Assembly: GCF_012034175.1 (NCBI RefSeq)
Contig: NZ_JAATEJ010000004.1
Location: forward strand, 1-64,000
DNA: 64,000 bases
Direction: 5' to 3'
From: Actinacidiphila epipremni
GTDB taxonomy: Bacteria > Actinomycetota > Actinomycetes > Streptomycetales > Streptomycetaceae
This document shows, piece by piece, positions 1 to 8,880 of the stretch. A program made the position numbers and the translations under genes. The stretch's first letter is position 1, and each line of letters begins with the position of its first letter. The notes under the pieces are model-generated. The model ran no database searches, was not told where the DNA came from, and saw nothing but the letters and a program-made list of their open reading frames with translations.

Positions 1-55
1 GCCCGTCGCCCGTCGCCCGTCGCCCGTCGCCCGTCGCCCGTCGCCCGTCGCCCGT
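1..55. repeat. 7-bp tandem repeat at window edge
   Basis: Seven complete copies and one partial copy of GCCCGTC run from the first base. The array is cut by the window edge, so its true length is unknown. No gene lies between it and the CDS at 250. Its role is unknown. Confidence 0.9.
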
Positions 56-249
56 AACTGTCAATCCTAGTGCCGGCAGGCTCGGCCGCGCCGGCGAATC
101 CCCTGATCAGGGGCGCGTTTTCCGGCTGCGGGGAGGACATGCCCCGATGGTACGCGAGCCGTGCCGGACCCCGTTCTGCGTGCTGCCGGGCGTCGTGCGA
201 ACGGGTGATTCGGCCACGCGGCTCCGACGGCTCGGGGAGAATCGCCGCC

Positions 250-699
250 ATGAGCGAGGTGGGGATTGCCCTGATCGCGGCGGGCTCGGCCGTGGCGGGA
301 AGTGTCGTGACGGGCTGGTACGGCAGGATCGCGGCCGGTGAGCAGGCGCGGGCCGCGCTGCGCGCCGGCGACCGCCAGGCAGAGGCGATGCTGGAAACGG
401 TGCGCCTGACCCAGGCCGGTCAGGCGGCCGAGCACGCGGCGGAGACCCGCCGCCAGGCGTACGTACGCTTCCTCGACGCCGCCGAGACGGCAGCCGCCGT
501 CGAACGCGGCCAGGGCGGCTCCGACGCCCGGGCCGCCCTCCAACAGGCCCTGGCCGAGGTGGTCCTGGAGGGCCCGGACGACGTGTCCACCGCCGCGAGC
601 GCATGCGTCGACCTGCTCCGGCGGCACGCCCGGGCGGACGAGGTCGAGCGGGCGAAGCAGACCTTCATCATGGCGGCCCGCGCCGTACTCCACACCTGA
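250..699 (+). CDS. Small hypothetical protein with one N-terminal membrane helix
   Basis: Not recognised as a named family; 149 residues. The first ~20 residues (ALIAAGSAVAGSVVTGWYG) look like a single membrane helix or uncleaved anchor. The rest is an Ala/Arg/Glu-rich, mostly helical body (EQARAALR, HAAETRRQAYVRFL) that would sit in the cytoplasm and may form a coiled coil. Proteins of this build are common single-gene units in Streptomyces. The ATG at 250 is preceded by GGGGAGA at 234-240. The frame is open back to position 70, but no ribosome site lies there. The gene is convergent with the DUF5954-like gene downstream. Confidence 0.65.
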   Translation: MSEVGIALIAAGSAVAGSVVTGWYGRIAAGEQARAALRAGDRQAEAMLETVRLTQAGQAAEHAAETRRQAYVRFLDAAETAAAVERGQGGSDARAALQQALAEVVLEGPDDVSTAASACVDLLRRHARADEVERAKQTFIMAARAVLHT

Positions 700-724
700 A
701 ACGCCCGCTCGACCGGCCCCGGGG

Positions 725-1819
725 CTAATCCTCGTCGTCCGGGTCGGATTCATAGTGGATGACGCCGTCCTCGTCGAGGGTGGGGTGGATCTGCTCGGGT
801 GGGTGCATGTCGGTGTCGGAGGGGCGTGGGGGTTCGGGGCCGTCGGGGCCCCAGCGGACGAGGCGGCGCATGCGGCAGATGCGGCGGACCTCGCCGTTGA
901 CCTCGACCTCGTTGGCGCGTTCGTGGCGGAGGCGGTCGGCGGCGTGGACGAAGGCGGCCAGTTCCTGGGCGGCGGGGTGGGTGCCGGCGGCGACCAGGGT
1001 GCGGGCGTCGGTGTCCTTGTCGGCCTCGAAGTCGATGTAGCCCTGGTGCCGGGGCTCGAACCAGGTCAGGCCGAACTCCAGGGAGCGGCGGGCGTCGTGG
1101 GCGGTGCTGTGCAGGCTGCCGGTGATGGTCCAGCGGTCGCCGGTGTGCTTGAGGACCCGGAAGGTGGTCGGCAGCAGCAGGACCTCGGGGTGGCTGTCCA
1201 CCGCCTGGGCGGAGTCGCGCAGCACGTCGGGCGGGTAGCGGGTGCCGCTGTAGGCGAGGCTGCGCATGGCGAGGCGTTCGGCGGCCTGGGTGGGGGTGAT
1301 CGGCGCCTCGGCGTCCAGGACCAGCCCGGCGTCCACCTCGGGCTCCCGGGAGGACCGGTCCCAGTTGGCGACGGCGGGCTCGGGGTCGGTGGGGCGGGGC
1401 AGCTCTATGCCGTCCGGGCCGGCCCCGGCGTACTCGTCGGCCCGCACCATCCGGTAGCGGACGCCCAGCACCGTCAACTCGTCGACGCGCTCGCTCTCCA
1501 GCCGGGCGACCGCCGCCAGCAGCGCACGCCGCTCGTCCCGGCTCTGCGCTTCGTCCTTCGCCCGGAACCACAGCATCGAGTTCAGCCGGTCCCGGGCGTC
1601 CTGCGGCGTCGCGCACGTCACCGCCGCGACCACCCGCCAGCGCCGCGCCTCGCCCGGGTCCTGCGCGACGACCCCGAACAGCGGGCCCCGCACCATCAAC
1701 GTCTGCACCTGGCGGGCCGCGTCGAGCGCGTCGGCCTCCTCGACCGCCTCGACCGGCCCGTCCGGATACCGCACCACCACCGGCCACATCGCGTCCGGTC
1801 CTGCATTGCCGTCAGCCAT
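725..1819 (-). CDS. DUF5954-like protein
   Basis: A soluble 364-residue protein without a signal peptide. Segments such as GVRYRMVRADEYAGAGPDG followed by PRPTDPEP resemble the Streptomyces DUF5954 family, whose function is unknown. The assignment is from memory of the family's wording and was not searched. The start is the ATG at 1819 (MADGNAGPDAMW). The frame continues upstream to 2128, but that part reads as non-coding and overlaps the promoter region of the secreted lectin gene on the other strand. An acidic tail (YESDPDDED) ends the protein. Confidence 0.6.
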   Translation of the reverse strand: MADGNAGPDAMWPVVVRYPDGPVEAVEEADALDAARQVQTLMVRGPLFGVVAQDPGEARRWRVVAAVTCATPQDARDRLNSMLWFRAKDEAQSRDERRALLAAVARLESERVDELTVLGVRYRMVRADEYAGAGPDGIELPRPTDPEPAVANWDRSSREPEVDAGLVLDAEAPITPTQAAERLAMRSLAYSGTRYPPDVLRDSAQAVDSHPEVLLLPTTFRVLKHTGDRWTITGSLHSTAHDARRSLEFGLTWFEPRHQGYIDFEADKDTDARTLVAAGTHPAAQELAAFVHAADRLRHERANEVEVNGEVRRICRMRRLVRWGPDGPEPPRPSDTDMHPPEQIHPTLDEDGVIHYESDPDDED

Positions 1820-1919
1820 GCCGCCCATCCTGCCGCTCCCGGTCCGCCGCCGGTGGCGGTTCCCGCACGGAACACCTGATCGCGTGTACGCGCCGGGTCC
1901 TGCCGTGCCGGGGGAGCGG

Positions 1920-1941
1920 CCGGACTTGACCGGGAAACTGG
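1920..1941 (+). promoter_or_regulatory. Copy A of a 22-bp repeated putative operator
   Basis: The sequence begins CCGGACTTGACCGG and ends ACTGG. It is nearly identical to copies at 6187-6208 and 8397-8418, which lie on the minus strand. This copy points toward the secreted lectin gene, about 180 nt upstream of its start. A regulatory role is inferred from the matching orientation of all three copies. Confidence 0.5.
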
Positions 1942-2118
1942 CCACCGGTCGGGGCCGCGGACACAGTTGTGCGCACAAAGGAAGTCGTGGGACGACCGGT
2001 GACATTTCGTGAACGGCCGGTGGTGCGGTGGAAATGGGGTTCGCCGTTTCGGCAGTCGTGCGACGTGCCCGGTGGGTTACGCGGCTTCCGCCGTGAGCAA
2101 TTCGAGAGGAGTCGCATC

Positions 2119-2661
2119 GTGAGGGCATTTGCCACCTCCGCGCTCGTTGTCGCCGCCATGACCGTCACCGCGCTGACGGCGGTGACCGGAACGGCCAACG
2201 CCGCCATCATGGTGGAGAACCAGCAGTTGGCGAATGTGGAGTTCAGCGAAGACGGCGGTTATTGCGTCGTGGACGAGAACGGCAGCTTCATCGGGGCCTG
2301 CTCGCTCTACGGGAACCAGGAACTCTGGAACTTCGAGTCCGTCTACCCGGACGCGCCGAACCACGCCTACGCGAACGTCCGGATCCGCAGCACGGCCTGG
2401 AACCAGTGCCTCACGGTCCTGGACAAGACCGGCCCGGGCGGGTTCGGCAAGGAGGTGTCCCCGCGGGCCTGCAACGGATCGGCCGCCCAGGAATGGGCCA
2501 GCACGCGCAGCGCCGGCGGCTCGCTGAATTACTTCAACTTCCAGTACCGGGTGTGCCTGGACGGCGGGTACGGGGACACGTACGGCTATCCGGAGAACGG
2601 CTGCAACGCCAACGGGGAGAACCCGTACGAGGATTGGTACTACCTCCCGCTGAGGGAGTAG
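2119..2661 (+). CDS. Secreted ricin-B-like beta-trefoil protein
   Basis: A 180-residue exported protein. The signal peptide is clear (VRAFATSALVVAAMTVTALT), with probable cleavage after GTANA. The mature part has six cysteines, enough for three disulfides, and trefoil-like pieces such as NQCLTVLDKTGPGGF and AAQEWAS. The latter resembles the QxW repeats of ricin-type lectins, so a carbohydrate-binding role outside the cell is plausible but unproven. The GTG at 2119 is chosen because GAGAGGA lies 8 nt upstream and the signal peptide begins there. A copy of the 22-bp repeat shared with the CHAP enzyme and the NB-ARC regulator lies upstream. Confidence 0.7.
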   Translation: MRAFATSALVVAAMTVTALTAVTGTANAAIMVENQQLANVEFSEDGGYCVVDENGSFIGACSLYGNQELWNFESVYPDAPNHAYANVRIRSTAWNQCLTVLDKTGPGGFGKEVSPRACNGSAAQEWASTRSAGGSLNYFNFQYRVCLDGGYGDTYGYPENGCNANGENPYEDWYYLPLRE

Positions 2662-2668
2662 AAACCGC

Positions 2669-2702
2669 CGGCCGGGGGCGGCCGTCGGCCCGTCCCCGGC
2701 CG
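2669..2702. terminator. Bidirectional hairpin terminator
   Basis: CGGCCGGGG at 2669-2677 pairs perfectly with CCCCGGCCG at 2694-2702, giving a 9-bp GC stem between the convergent lectin and DUF1906 genes. There is no U-tract, which is usual in Streptomyces. Confidence 0.6.
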
Positions 2703-2708
2703 CCGCGC

Positions 2709-4400
2709 CTACGCGGTGAGCCAGGGGGCGCCGTTGCCGCCGAGGAGGGGCTGGAAGCCCTGCCAAGTGCCGTTGGCGGCCCGGACGTTCCGGTAGAGGA
2801 CGTCGTTCGTGCCCGACGCGAGGATCTGCGACGTGCCGGAGCTGTCGGCCGGGGCGCTGACGGAGTCGGTGTGGGCGACGAAGGGGGTGCCGTTGCCGCC
2901 GGGGATCGTGCTCCAGCCCGTCCAGGCGGTGGGGGTGCGGGTGTTGTGGTAGAGGGTGCCGTCCGTGGCGGTGACCAGGACTTGTGAGGAGCCGTTCGGC
3001 AGCCCGGTGATGGAGGGGGTGGTGCTGGTCTTCCATGCCGTGCCGTTGCCGCCGGTGAGGGGTTGGAAGCCCTGCCATGTGCCGTTGGCGTGGCGGATGT
3101 TGTGGTAGACGGTGCCGTCCGTGCCGACCGCCAGCACCTGTGAGGAGCCGGAGCCGTCCGGTATGCCGGCGACGGTCGCGCCCTTGGTGACGAACGGGGT
3201 GCCGTTGCCGCCGGGGATCGTGGTCCAGCCCGTCCACGCGGTGAGGGTGCGGGTGTTGTGGTAGAGCGTGCCGTCCGTCGCGGTGACGAGGATCTGCGAG
3301 GAGCCGTCCGGGAGGCCGGTGATCGACGGGGCTGTCGAGGTCTTCCATGGCGTGCCGTTGCCGCCGGTCAGCGGGCGGAAGCCCTGCCATGTGCCGTTGG
3401 CGTAGCGGATGTTGTGGTAGACGACGCTGTCCGTGCCGACCGCGAGGATCTGTGAGGAGCCGGACCCGTCCGGTACCGCGGCGACGGCGGCGTACTTCGC
3501 CACGAACGGCGTGCCGTTGCCGCCCGCGACGGTGGTCCAGCCGGACCATGTGCCGCTCGCGGAGAGGGTGTTGTGCCACAGGGTGTCGTCCTGGGACATC
3601 GCCAGCACCTGGGTGCTGCCGTCCTTCAGGGCGGCGATCGACGAGGTCACCCGGAAGGGGTCGGCCGGCGCGGGACGGACACCCCATTGGCCGTAGTCGG
3701 CGGTGATGGCGTAGTCCCAGTCGCAGCTCACGCCGCTCGGGGTCGTGTAGTAGCCGCGCTGCCAGATGTGGGTGTGCGCGTTCAGGGTGCCGTTCTGGCC
3801 GCCGGAGAAGCCCGACGACATCGACTGCCAGAACCAGGTGGCCTTGCCGTTCGCGGCCAGGTGGTCGATGCACCAGGTGCTGGAGTAGACGCCGATGCGG
3901 TTGCGCGGGAGGACCGAGGCGATGCCGTCCAGGTAGGCGTCCACGGCGGCGTACTGGGACGGCTGCACGTCGAAGTCGATGCTGAAGTAGATCGGCCGGT
4001 CGGCCGGGATGCCGCTCGACTGCGCGGTGGCCAAGGCCTGTTGGGCGTCGGTGGCGCCGCCGGCGTAGCCCCGGGGGGTGGGGTCGGCGTACCACTCCCA
4101 GTTGGCGATGACCGCGACGCCGTTGGCCACGCACGCGGCGACCTTGGCCGCCGTCATGATGCCGGGGCCCGCGAGGTAGTAGGAGATGAACGTGTAGCCG
4201 GCGCGGGCGACCTCCGCCGGGTTCGGGTTCGCGTTGGAGTCCAGCCCCTTGGCCCAGGCGTTGGTGTCCGCGCGGGCGGGGCCGGTGTCGGTCAGGCCCA
4301 GCGTCAGGGCGCCCGCGACGGCGACGGCGCTCGCGGTGAGGAAACGCCGGCGGTCGACGCCGGTGGGTGGGGGAGTGCTGCGGGAGGGCAGGGAAGACAT
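2709..4400 (-). CDS. Exported DUF1906 glycoside-hydrolase-like protein with beta-propeller tail
   Basis: 563 residues. The N-terminus has a twin-arginine signal (DRRRFLTASAVAVAG), so the protein is probably exported folded by Tat. Residues ~45-255 match the DUF1906 / Rv2525c-like fold related to GH25 lysozymes: GLDSNANPNP, FISYYLAGPG, IYFSIDFDV, GVYSSTWC, CDWDYAITADYGQWG. The C-terminal ~300 residues are six modules of about 48 residues with the recurring pattern DGTLYHN..GW..I.GGNGTPF, as in PLL/tachylectin-like propellers that bind sugars. The likely substrate is a cell-wall or extracellular glycan. The ATG at 4400 has GGAG 7 nt upstream. The same frame stays open far upstream only by chance. 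It is a paralog of the next gene's tail. Confidence 0.8.
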   Translation of the reverse strand: MSSLPSRSTPPPTGVDRRRFLTASAVAVAGALTLGLTDTGPARADTNAWAKGLDSNANPNPAEVARAGYTFISYYLAGPGIMTAAKVAACVANGVAVIANWEWYADPTPRGYAGGATDAQQALATAQSSGIPADRPIYFSIDFDVQPSQYAAVDAYLDGIASVLPRNRIGVYSSTWCIDHLAANGKATWFWQSMSSGFSGGQNGTLNAHTHIWQRGYYTTPSGVSCDWDYAITADYGQWGVRPAPADPFRVTSSIAALKDGSTQVLAMSQDDTLWHNTLSASGTWSGWTTVAGGNGTPFVAKYAAVAAVPDGSGSSQILAVGTDSVVYHNIRYANGTWQGFRPLTGGNGTPWKTSTAPSITGLPDGSSQILVTATDGTLYHNTRTLTAWTGWTTIPGGNGTPFVTKGATVAGIPDGSGSSQVLAVGTDGTVYHNIRHANGTWQGFQPLTGGNGTAWKTSTTPSITGLPNGSSQVLVTATDGTLYHNTRTPTAWTGWSTIPGGNGTPFVAHTDSVSAPADSSGTSQILASGTNDVLYRNVRAANGTWQGFQPLLGGNGAPWLTA

Positions 4401-4522
4401 GGATGAGCTCCGATGGGTGGGCAGGTGGGTGCCGCCAAGTCGGCCGGGGCGACATGGGGTTGGGCCGGGGTGGGCCGGGCCGCGCGACCGCGGGCACACC
4501 CCGGCTGTGCTGCGGGGAAGGG

Positions 4523-6118
4523 CTACGCGGTGAGCCAGGGCAGGCCGTTGCCGCCGGTCAGGGGCTGGAAGCCCTGCCATGCGCCGCTGCTCAGGCGGGT
4601 GTTGCGGTAGAGGACGTTGTTCGTGCCGACGGCGAGGATCTCGGACGTGCCCGAGCCGTCGGGGAGCGCCGTGAGGGAGTCGGTCTGGGCGACGAAGGGG
4701 GTGCCGTTGCCGCCGGCGATCGTCGTCCAGCCCGTCCAGCCGCTGCTCGTACGGGTGTTGTGGTAGAGCGTGCCGTCCGTCGCGGTGACCACGACCTGGG
4801 ACGAGCCGTTGGGAAGGCCCGCGATGGAGGGGGTGGTGCTGGTCTTCCATGCCGTGCCGTTGCCGCCGGTGAGGGGTTGGAAGCCCTGCCATGTGCCGTT
4901 GGCGTGGCGGATGTTGTGGTAGACGGTGCCGTCCGTCCCCACCGCCAGCACCTGTGAGGAGCCCGACCCGTCCGGTATGCCGGCGATCGTGGCGCCCTTG
5001 GTGACGAACGGGGTGCCGTTGCCGCCGGCGATGGTGGTCCAGCCTGTCCAGCCGCTGCTCGTACGGGTGTTGTGGTAGAGGGTGCCGTCCGTGGACGTGA
5101 CCAGGATCTGCGCGGAGCCGTCCGGGAGGCCGGTGATCGACGGGGCCGTGGACGTCTTCCACGCCGTGCCGTTGCCGCCGGTCAGCGGGCGGAAGCCCTG
5201 CCATGTGCCGTTGGCATAGCGGATGTTGTGGTAGACGGTGCCGTCCGTCCCCACCGCCAGGATCTGCGCGGAACCCGACCCGTCCGGGATGCCGGCGATG
5301 GCGGCGTACTCCGCCACGAACGGCGTGCCGTTGCCGCCCGCGACGGTGGTCCAGCCGGACCATGTGCCGCTCGGGGAGAGGGTGTTGTGCCACAGCGTCC
5401 CGTCGGTGGACATGGCCAGCACCTGGGAGCTGCCGTCCCGCATCGCGGCGATCGACGACGTCACGCGGAAGGAGTTGACCGGCGCGGGAGTGCCCTGGGC
5501 GGCGCCGGAACTCACGTAGCCGAGCACCCACATGGCGTGCGGGGTGCCGGCGAAGAGGGTGGTGTGCGGGTTGAAGGCCGCGCCGTTGCCCTCGTCCACC
5601 TTCACGCTGGGCGCGTCCCCGTCGTCGCCGCCCTCGTTGCCGCCGACGTCGGAGAGCAGGCCGTCGGCGTAGCCGGTGACGACGGCGATGTGGGCGCCGT
5701 TCGGGTACGTGTTGTCGCCGTAGACCACGGCGTCCCCGGGCAGCGGCGTGTAGCCGGAGCCGAGGGTGTGGTAGCCGGGGGCGTCCTCCCACGACGGGAC
5801 CCACGCGGGAGCGGTGGCGGGGACGGTCACTCCGGCCTGCTGCCACACCCAGGCGACGAAGTCGCCGCACCAGTTCTCCCCGGAGCAACTGCCGTCGAAG
5901 CCTTTGCCGTTCGCGCTGTTCCAGTCGCAGCTGTGCGCTCCGACGTTGGCCTCGGCGATGCTGACGATCTGCGCCGCGGTGCCGGTGCCGGCGGCGGCGG
6001 CTGCTGCGGAGCCGGGCAGGGTGCCCAGCAGGGCGGCGCCGCCGACGGTCGCGGCGGCGAGGCCGGCGACGGGACGGAACTTCTTGCGGCGTGCGGCCAC
6101 GGTATTCCTGAGGAACAT
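4523..6118 (-). CDS. Secreted CHAP-domain amidase/peptidase with beta-propeller tail
   Basis: 531 residues. A signal peptide (ARRKKFRPVAGLAAATVGG, then an Ala-rich stretch) is followed by a CHAP domain at ~50-210. The nucleophile cysteine is in GENWCGDFVAWVW and the histidine in NGAHIAVVTGY, preceded by PLPGDAVVYGD. CHAP enzymes cut peptidoglycan stem peptides or the muramoyl-alanine bond. The rest is the same six-module propeller as in the neighbouring DUF1906 protein, probably for wall binding. The ATG at 6118 has GGGAG upstream. A copy of the 22-bp repeat lies 69-90 nt upstream, pointing to this gene. Confidence 0.85.
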   Translation of the reverse strand: MFLRNTVAARRKKFRPVAGLAAATVGGAALLGTLPGSAAAAAAGTGTAAQIVSIAEANVGAHSCDWNSANGKGFDGSCSGENWCGDFVAWVWQQAGVTVPATAPAWVPSWEDAPGYHTLGSGYTPLPGDAVVYGDNTYPNGAHIAVVTGYADGLLSDVGGNEGGDDGDAPSVKVDEGNGAAFNPHTTLFAGTPHAMWVLGYVSSGAAQGTPAPVNSFRVTSSIAAMRDGSSQVLAMSTDGTLWHNTLSPSGTWSGWTTVAGGNGTPFVAEYAAIAGIPDGSGSAQILAVGTDGTVYHNIRYANGTWQGFRPLTGGNGTAWKTSTAPSITGLPDGSAQILVTSTDGTLYHNTRTSSGWTGWTTIAGGNGTPFVTKGATIAGIPDGSGSSQVLAVGTDGTVYHNIRHANGTWQGFQPLTGGNGTAWKTSTTPSIAGLPNGSSQVVVTATDGTLYHNTRTSSGWTGWTTIAGGNGTPFVAQTDSLTALPDGSGTSEILAVGTNNVLYRNTRLSSGAWQGFQPLTGGNGLPWLTA

Positions 6119-6186
6119 GGAAAGGCGCTCCCATCGGGGCAGGGACTGGTTCGGCGACAACCTTGTCCGCGCCCGGCGGGCAGCCT

Positions 6187-6208
6187 CCAATATTCCGGGC
6201 AAGTCCGG
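6187..6208 (-). promoter_or_regulatory. Copy B of the 22-bp repeated putative operator
   Basis: On the minus strand it reads CCGGACTTGCCCGG and ends TATTGG, matching copies A and C at 18 or more of 22 positions. It lies 69 nt upstream of the CHAP gene start and faces it. The surrounding intergenic DNA (6209-6343) also holds two copies of CCCCGGCCTCCGGGCAGCCG. Confidence 0.5.
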
Positions 6209-6343
6209 ACACCCGGCCCCGAGGGCGCAGGAACCCCGGCGTCGAGCGCGCAGGACCCCCGGCCTCCGGGCAGCCGGCAACCCCGGCCTCCGGGCAGCCG
6301 GGAACCCTTGCGCCAAGGGCACAGGCGCCCCCGGGAGCGCGGC

Positions 6344-8164
6344 TCACCCCGCCGCAGGACCGGCGGCCAGGGCGACCCGGTGGACCGCCGCCGAACCGGC
6401 GTGCGTGACGCCCAGCCGGTCGAGCACCGCGGTCTCGCCCGCGGCGTCGCCCGCCGCCCGCGCGCTGTCCAGGGCGGCGGTCAGGGCGTCGAGCCGCGCG
6501 TCGGCTCGGCCCTGGAGGAGCAGATGGTCGCTGATGACGACGAGCAGCTGCCAGGCGGCGGTGTGCCGGCCCCGGTCCGCCGCGAGCCGGGCCGCGGCGA
6601 GCAGCCCGGGGGTCTCCTGCTCCCACCACCGCAGGGCCTGGTCGCGGTCGGCGAACTCCATCGGGTGGCAGTCGCCGCCCGGCGGTTCGAGGTCGAGCGG
6701 GCGGGCGCACGGGTCGACGAGCGCGCGGGCGCGGTGCGCGCTGTGCAGGCAGAACGCGAGCAGCCGGCCGACGGCGGCCTCCGCCTCCCGCGGCTGCGCG
6801 TGGGCGAGTTCGCGCGCGTGGGCGCGCAGCAGGCCGTGCAGGCTGTAGCGGCCGAAGGACCGCTGCCGCACCAGGTGTTCGTCCTGGAGCCGTTCCAGCA
6901 GGTGGTGCGCGGTGGCCGGGTCGGTACCGGCGAGCGCGGCGGCGGTCTGCGGGGCGAAGTCGTCGCCGGTGTGCAGGCCCAGGGCGCGGAACATCGTACG
7001 GGCGGGCTCCGGCAGGCCGGCGTAGGACAGGTCGAGGACCGGGCGCAGGGCACGGCCGCCGGCCGAGACGGCGTCCAGGCCGCCGCTGCGCAGATGCTCG
7101 GCCAGGTCGGTGAGGCGCCACGCGGGCCGGGTGCGCAGCCGGGCGCCGGCCAGGGCGACCGCGAGCGGCAGCCCGCCGCACAGCGCGGCCACCCGGGCGG
7201 CTGCGGCCGGCTCGGCCGCGACCCTGGCCGGTCCGGCGACCGCGGCGAGCAGGTCGACCGCGTCGTCCACCGCGAAGGTGTCGAGTGCGAGCAGGGCGGC
7301 CCCGTCCAGGCCGGCGAGGCTGCGCCGGCTGGTGATCAGCACCAGGCACGAGGGCGAGGAGGGGATCAGGTCGCGCACCTGGTCCTCGTGCGCGGCGTTG
7401 TCGAGCAGGATCAGTGCGTCCTTGCCGTGCAGGCGGTCGCGGAACATCGCCGCGCGCTCGCCGAGCCCGTCCGGTATGTGCGGGACGGGTACGCCCAGGG
7501 TGCGCAGGAGCCCGTCGAGGACGTCGGCGGGCGCGGCCGGGGGGCGCTCCGGGTCGAAGCCGCGCAGGTCCACGTAGAGCTGGACGTCCGCGAACTTCCC
7601 GGCCCGTACCAGGCGGTGCGCGGCCTGGAGCGCCAGATACGTCTTGCCGGCGCCGCCCATGCCCTCGATCGCGCAGACGGCCACCGCGCCGCCCTCCGTA
7701 CACCCCGCGGCGAACGCCCCCAGATACGCCCGTGAGGCCGGGCCCGTGGTGGCGGCGGCCAGCGCCAGGATCTCGCCGAGTTCCCGCTCCCGGCCGGTGA
7801 ACAGCGGCGGGACTCGCGGGAGTTGCCGGAACACCCCGGTCGGGCCGCCGTTCTTCGCGCCCGCCTGCGCCGCGACGCAGGCTGTACGCCAGCGCGCCAC
7901 CGTCGCCTCGTCGGCGCCGAGCGCCCGGACGATCGCCACCACCAGGTCGAGGTTGAGCCGTTTGCGGCCCGGCTGGAAGACGTCCCCGATCGTCGACTGG
8001 GACACCGCCTGCCGGGACCTGAGCAGCGGCCCGACCTTCCTGGCCAGGCTCCGGTAGGACGGTGCGCCGGCCCACAGGCGCAACTCGTCGAGCGCCGCGA
8101 TGAATTCGGCCAGGTCCGCGGCACGGCGCGGATCCGGGCCGTGTTCCTGAACGTTCTGCGTCAT
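6344..8164 (-). CDS. HTH/NB-ARC (STAND) transcriptional regulator
   Basis: 606 residues. Residues ~25-100 form the XRE-like domain common in Streptomyces AfsR-type regulators (SYRSLARKVGPLLRSR, NLDLVVAIVRALGAD). An NB-ARC NTPase follows: P-loop EGMGGAGKT near residue 170, Walker B ALILLDNA, sensor CLVLITSRRSLAGL, GLPL box GLPLAVALAGARL and the MHD-like LHGLLRAHA. The C-terminal ~180 residues are helical, likely TPR-like. There is no C-terminal LuxR or visible effector domain. ATG 8164 is preceded by GGGGAG; a GTG just before it at 8167 is an alternative start. A copy of the 22-bp repeat lies 233 nt upstream, so autoregulation is possible. Confidence 0.8.
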   Translation of the reverse strand: MTQNVQEHGPDPRRAADLAEFIAALDELRLWAGAPSYRSLARKVGPLLRSRQAVSQSTIGDVFQPGRKRLNLDLVVAIVRALGADEATVARWRTACVAAQAGAKNGGPTGVFRQLPRVPPLFTGRERELGEILALAAATTGPASRAYLGAFAAGCTEGGAVAVCAIEGMGGAGKTYLALQAAHRLVRAGKFADVQLYVDLRGFDPERPPAAPADVLDGLLRTLGVPVPHIPDGLGERAAMFRDRLHGKDALILLDNAAHEDQVRDLIPSSPSCLVLITSRRSLAGLDGAALLALDTFAVDDAVDLLAAVAGPARVAAEPAAAARVAALCGGLPLAVALAGARLRTRPAWRLTDLAEHLRSGGLDAVSAGGRALRPVLDLSYAGLPEPARTMFRALGLHTGDDFAPQTAAALAGTDPATAHHLLERLQDEHLVRQRSFGRYSLHGLLRAHARELAHAQPREAEAAVGRLLAFCLHSAHRARALVDPCARPLDLEPPGGDCHPMEFADRDQALRWWEQETPGLLAAARLAADRGRHTAAWQLLVVISDHLLLQGRADARLDALTAALDSARAAGDAAGETAVLDRLGVTHAGSAAVHRVALAAGPAAG

Positions 8165-8396
8165 CACGCTCCCCACGACCGGGTGGCCCGCGCCGCGAGC
8201 AGGGGGGCTCGTCGGCGCGGGCCGGACCCGCGGCCCGGGACGGCATGCGGGGACGCGGGCCTGCCACGCGTCCACGAAGGGGGCTCGTGGACGCGGGCGG
8301 CCGGGGCGGTCCCGGACGCGGCCTCCCCTCCGGGATCACCTCCGGGACCAGGTCCGGCTCCGTGCAGGGACTCTGTCGGCGATCTCCGGCGGCGAT

Positions 8397-8418
8397 CCAG
8401 TTTTCCGGTCAAGTCCGG
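8397..8418 (-). promoter_or_regulatory. Copy C of the 22-bp repeated putative operator
   Basis: On the minus strand it reads CCGGACTTGACCGG and ends ACTGG. It differs from copy A by a single base. It lies between the deazaflavin oxidoreductase stop codon and the NB-ARC regulator, oriented toward the regulator. Confidence 0.5.
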
Positions 8419-8880
8419 TCACCGCCGCGGTTGGTGGGAGCGGTCGAGCCGGGTCAGCCAGAACACCGGGATCCGCCGTGCGGTGCCGGCCTGGAACCCC
8501 CCGACGGCCGGGTGCCGCGCGACCAGCTCCGGCCACAGCGCCTCACGCGTCGCGTCGTCCCACTCCTCGGCGAGTACGGGGAGGGTCCCGGTGCCCACCT
8601 CCAGCCAAGTCCGGGGGTGCGCGCGGAGGTTGTGGCACCAGCCCGGGTGCGCGGGCGCGCCGCCGTTCGACGCGACGACCACCCATCTGCCCTCGCCCCA
8701 CGGGGAGCAGACCAGCGGGGTGACGCGCGCGACGCCCGACCTGGCACCGACGTGGTGGACGAGCCCGAGGGGGCTGCCGGCCAGGGGGCCGCCGACGCGG
8801 CCCCCGTTGGCGCGGAACTCCTCGATCGTCGCGCGATCGACATCGGCGGCCGACCCGCGTGCCGAACGGGGCTCGCCCAT
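8419..8880 (-). CDS. Deazaflavin (F420)-dependent nitroreductase-family protein
   Basis: 153 residues, typical of the DUF385/Ddn family. Family features are GLVHHVGARSGVARVTPLVC (the cofactor-phosphate region), VVVASNGGAPAHPGWCHNL, and WPELVARHPAVGGFQ. These actinobacterial proteins use F420 for reductions or detoxification; the substrate is unknown. Its ATG at 8880 shares one base with the stop of the upstream reductase gene (TGATG), so the two are translationally coupled. Both probably use the ECF42-type promoter at 9541-9566. Confidence 0.85.
   Translation of the reverse strand: MGEPRSARGSAADVDRATIEEFRANGGRVGGPLAGSPLGLVHHVGARSGVARVTPLVCSPWGEGRWVVVASNGGAPAHPGWCHNLRAHPRTWLEVGTGTLPVLAEEWDDATREALWPELVARHPAVGGFQAGTARRIPVFWLTRLDRSHQPRR

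Noticed and set aside
1-55. CRISPR array
   Set aside because: The units are 7 bp without spacers. The arrays at 17946 and 21640 are also direct repeats without unique spacers, and no cas genes are present.
4401-8339. Upstream extension of the DUF1906 frame to 8339
   Set aside because: The frame is open by GC bias only. The Tat signal and ribosome site fix the start at 4400, and the extension runs across the CHAP and NB-ARC genes.
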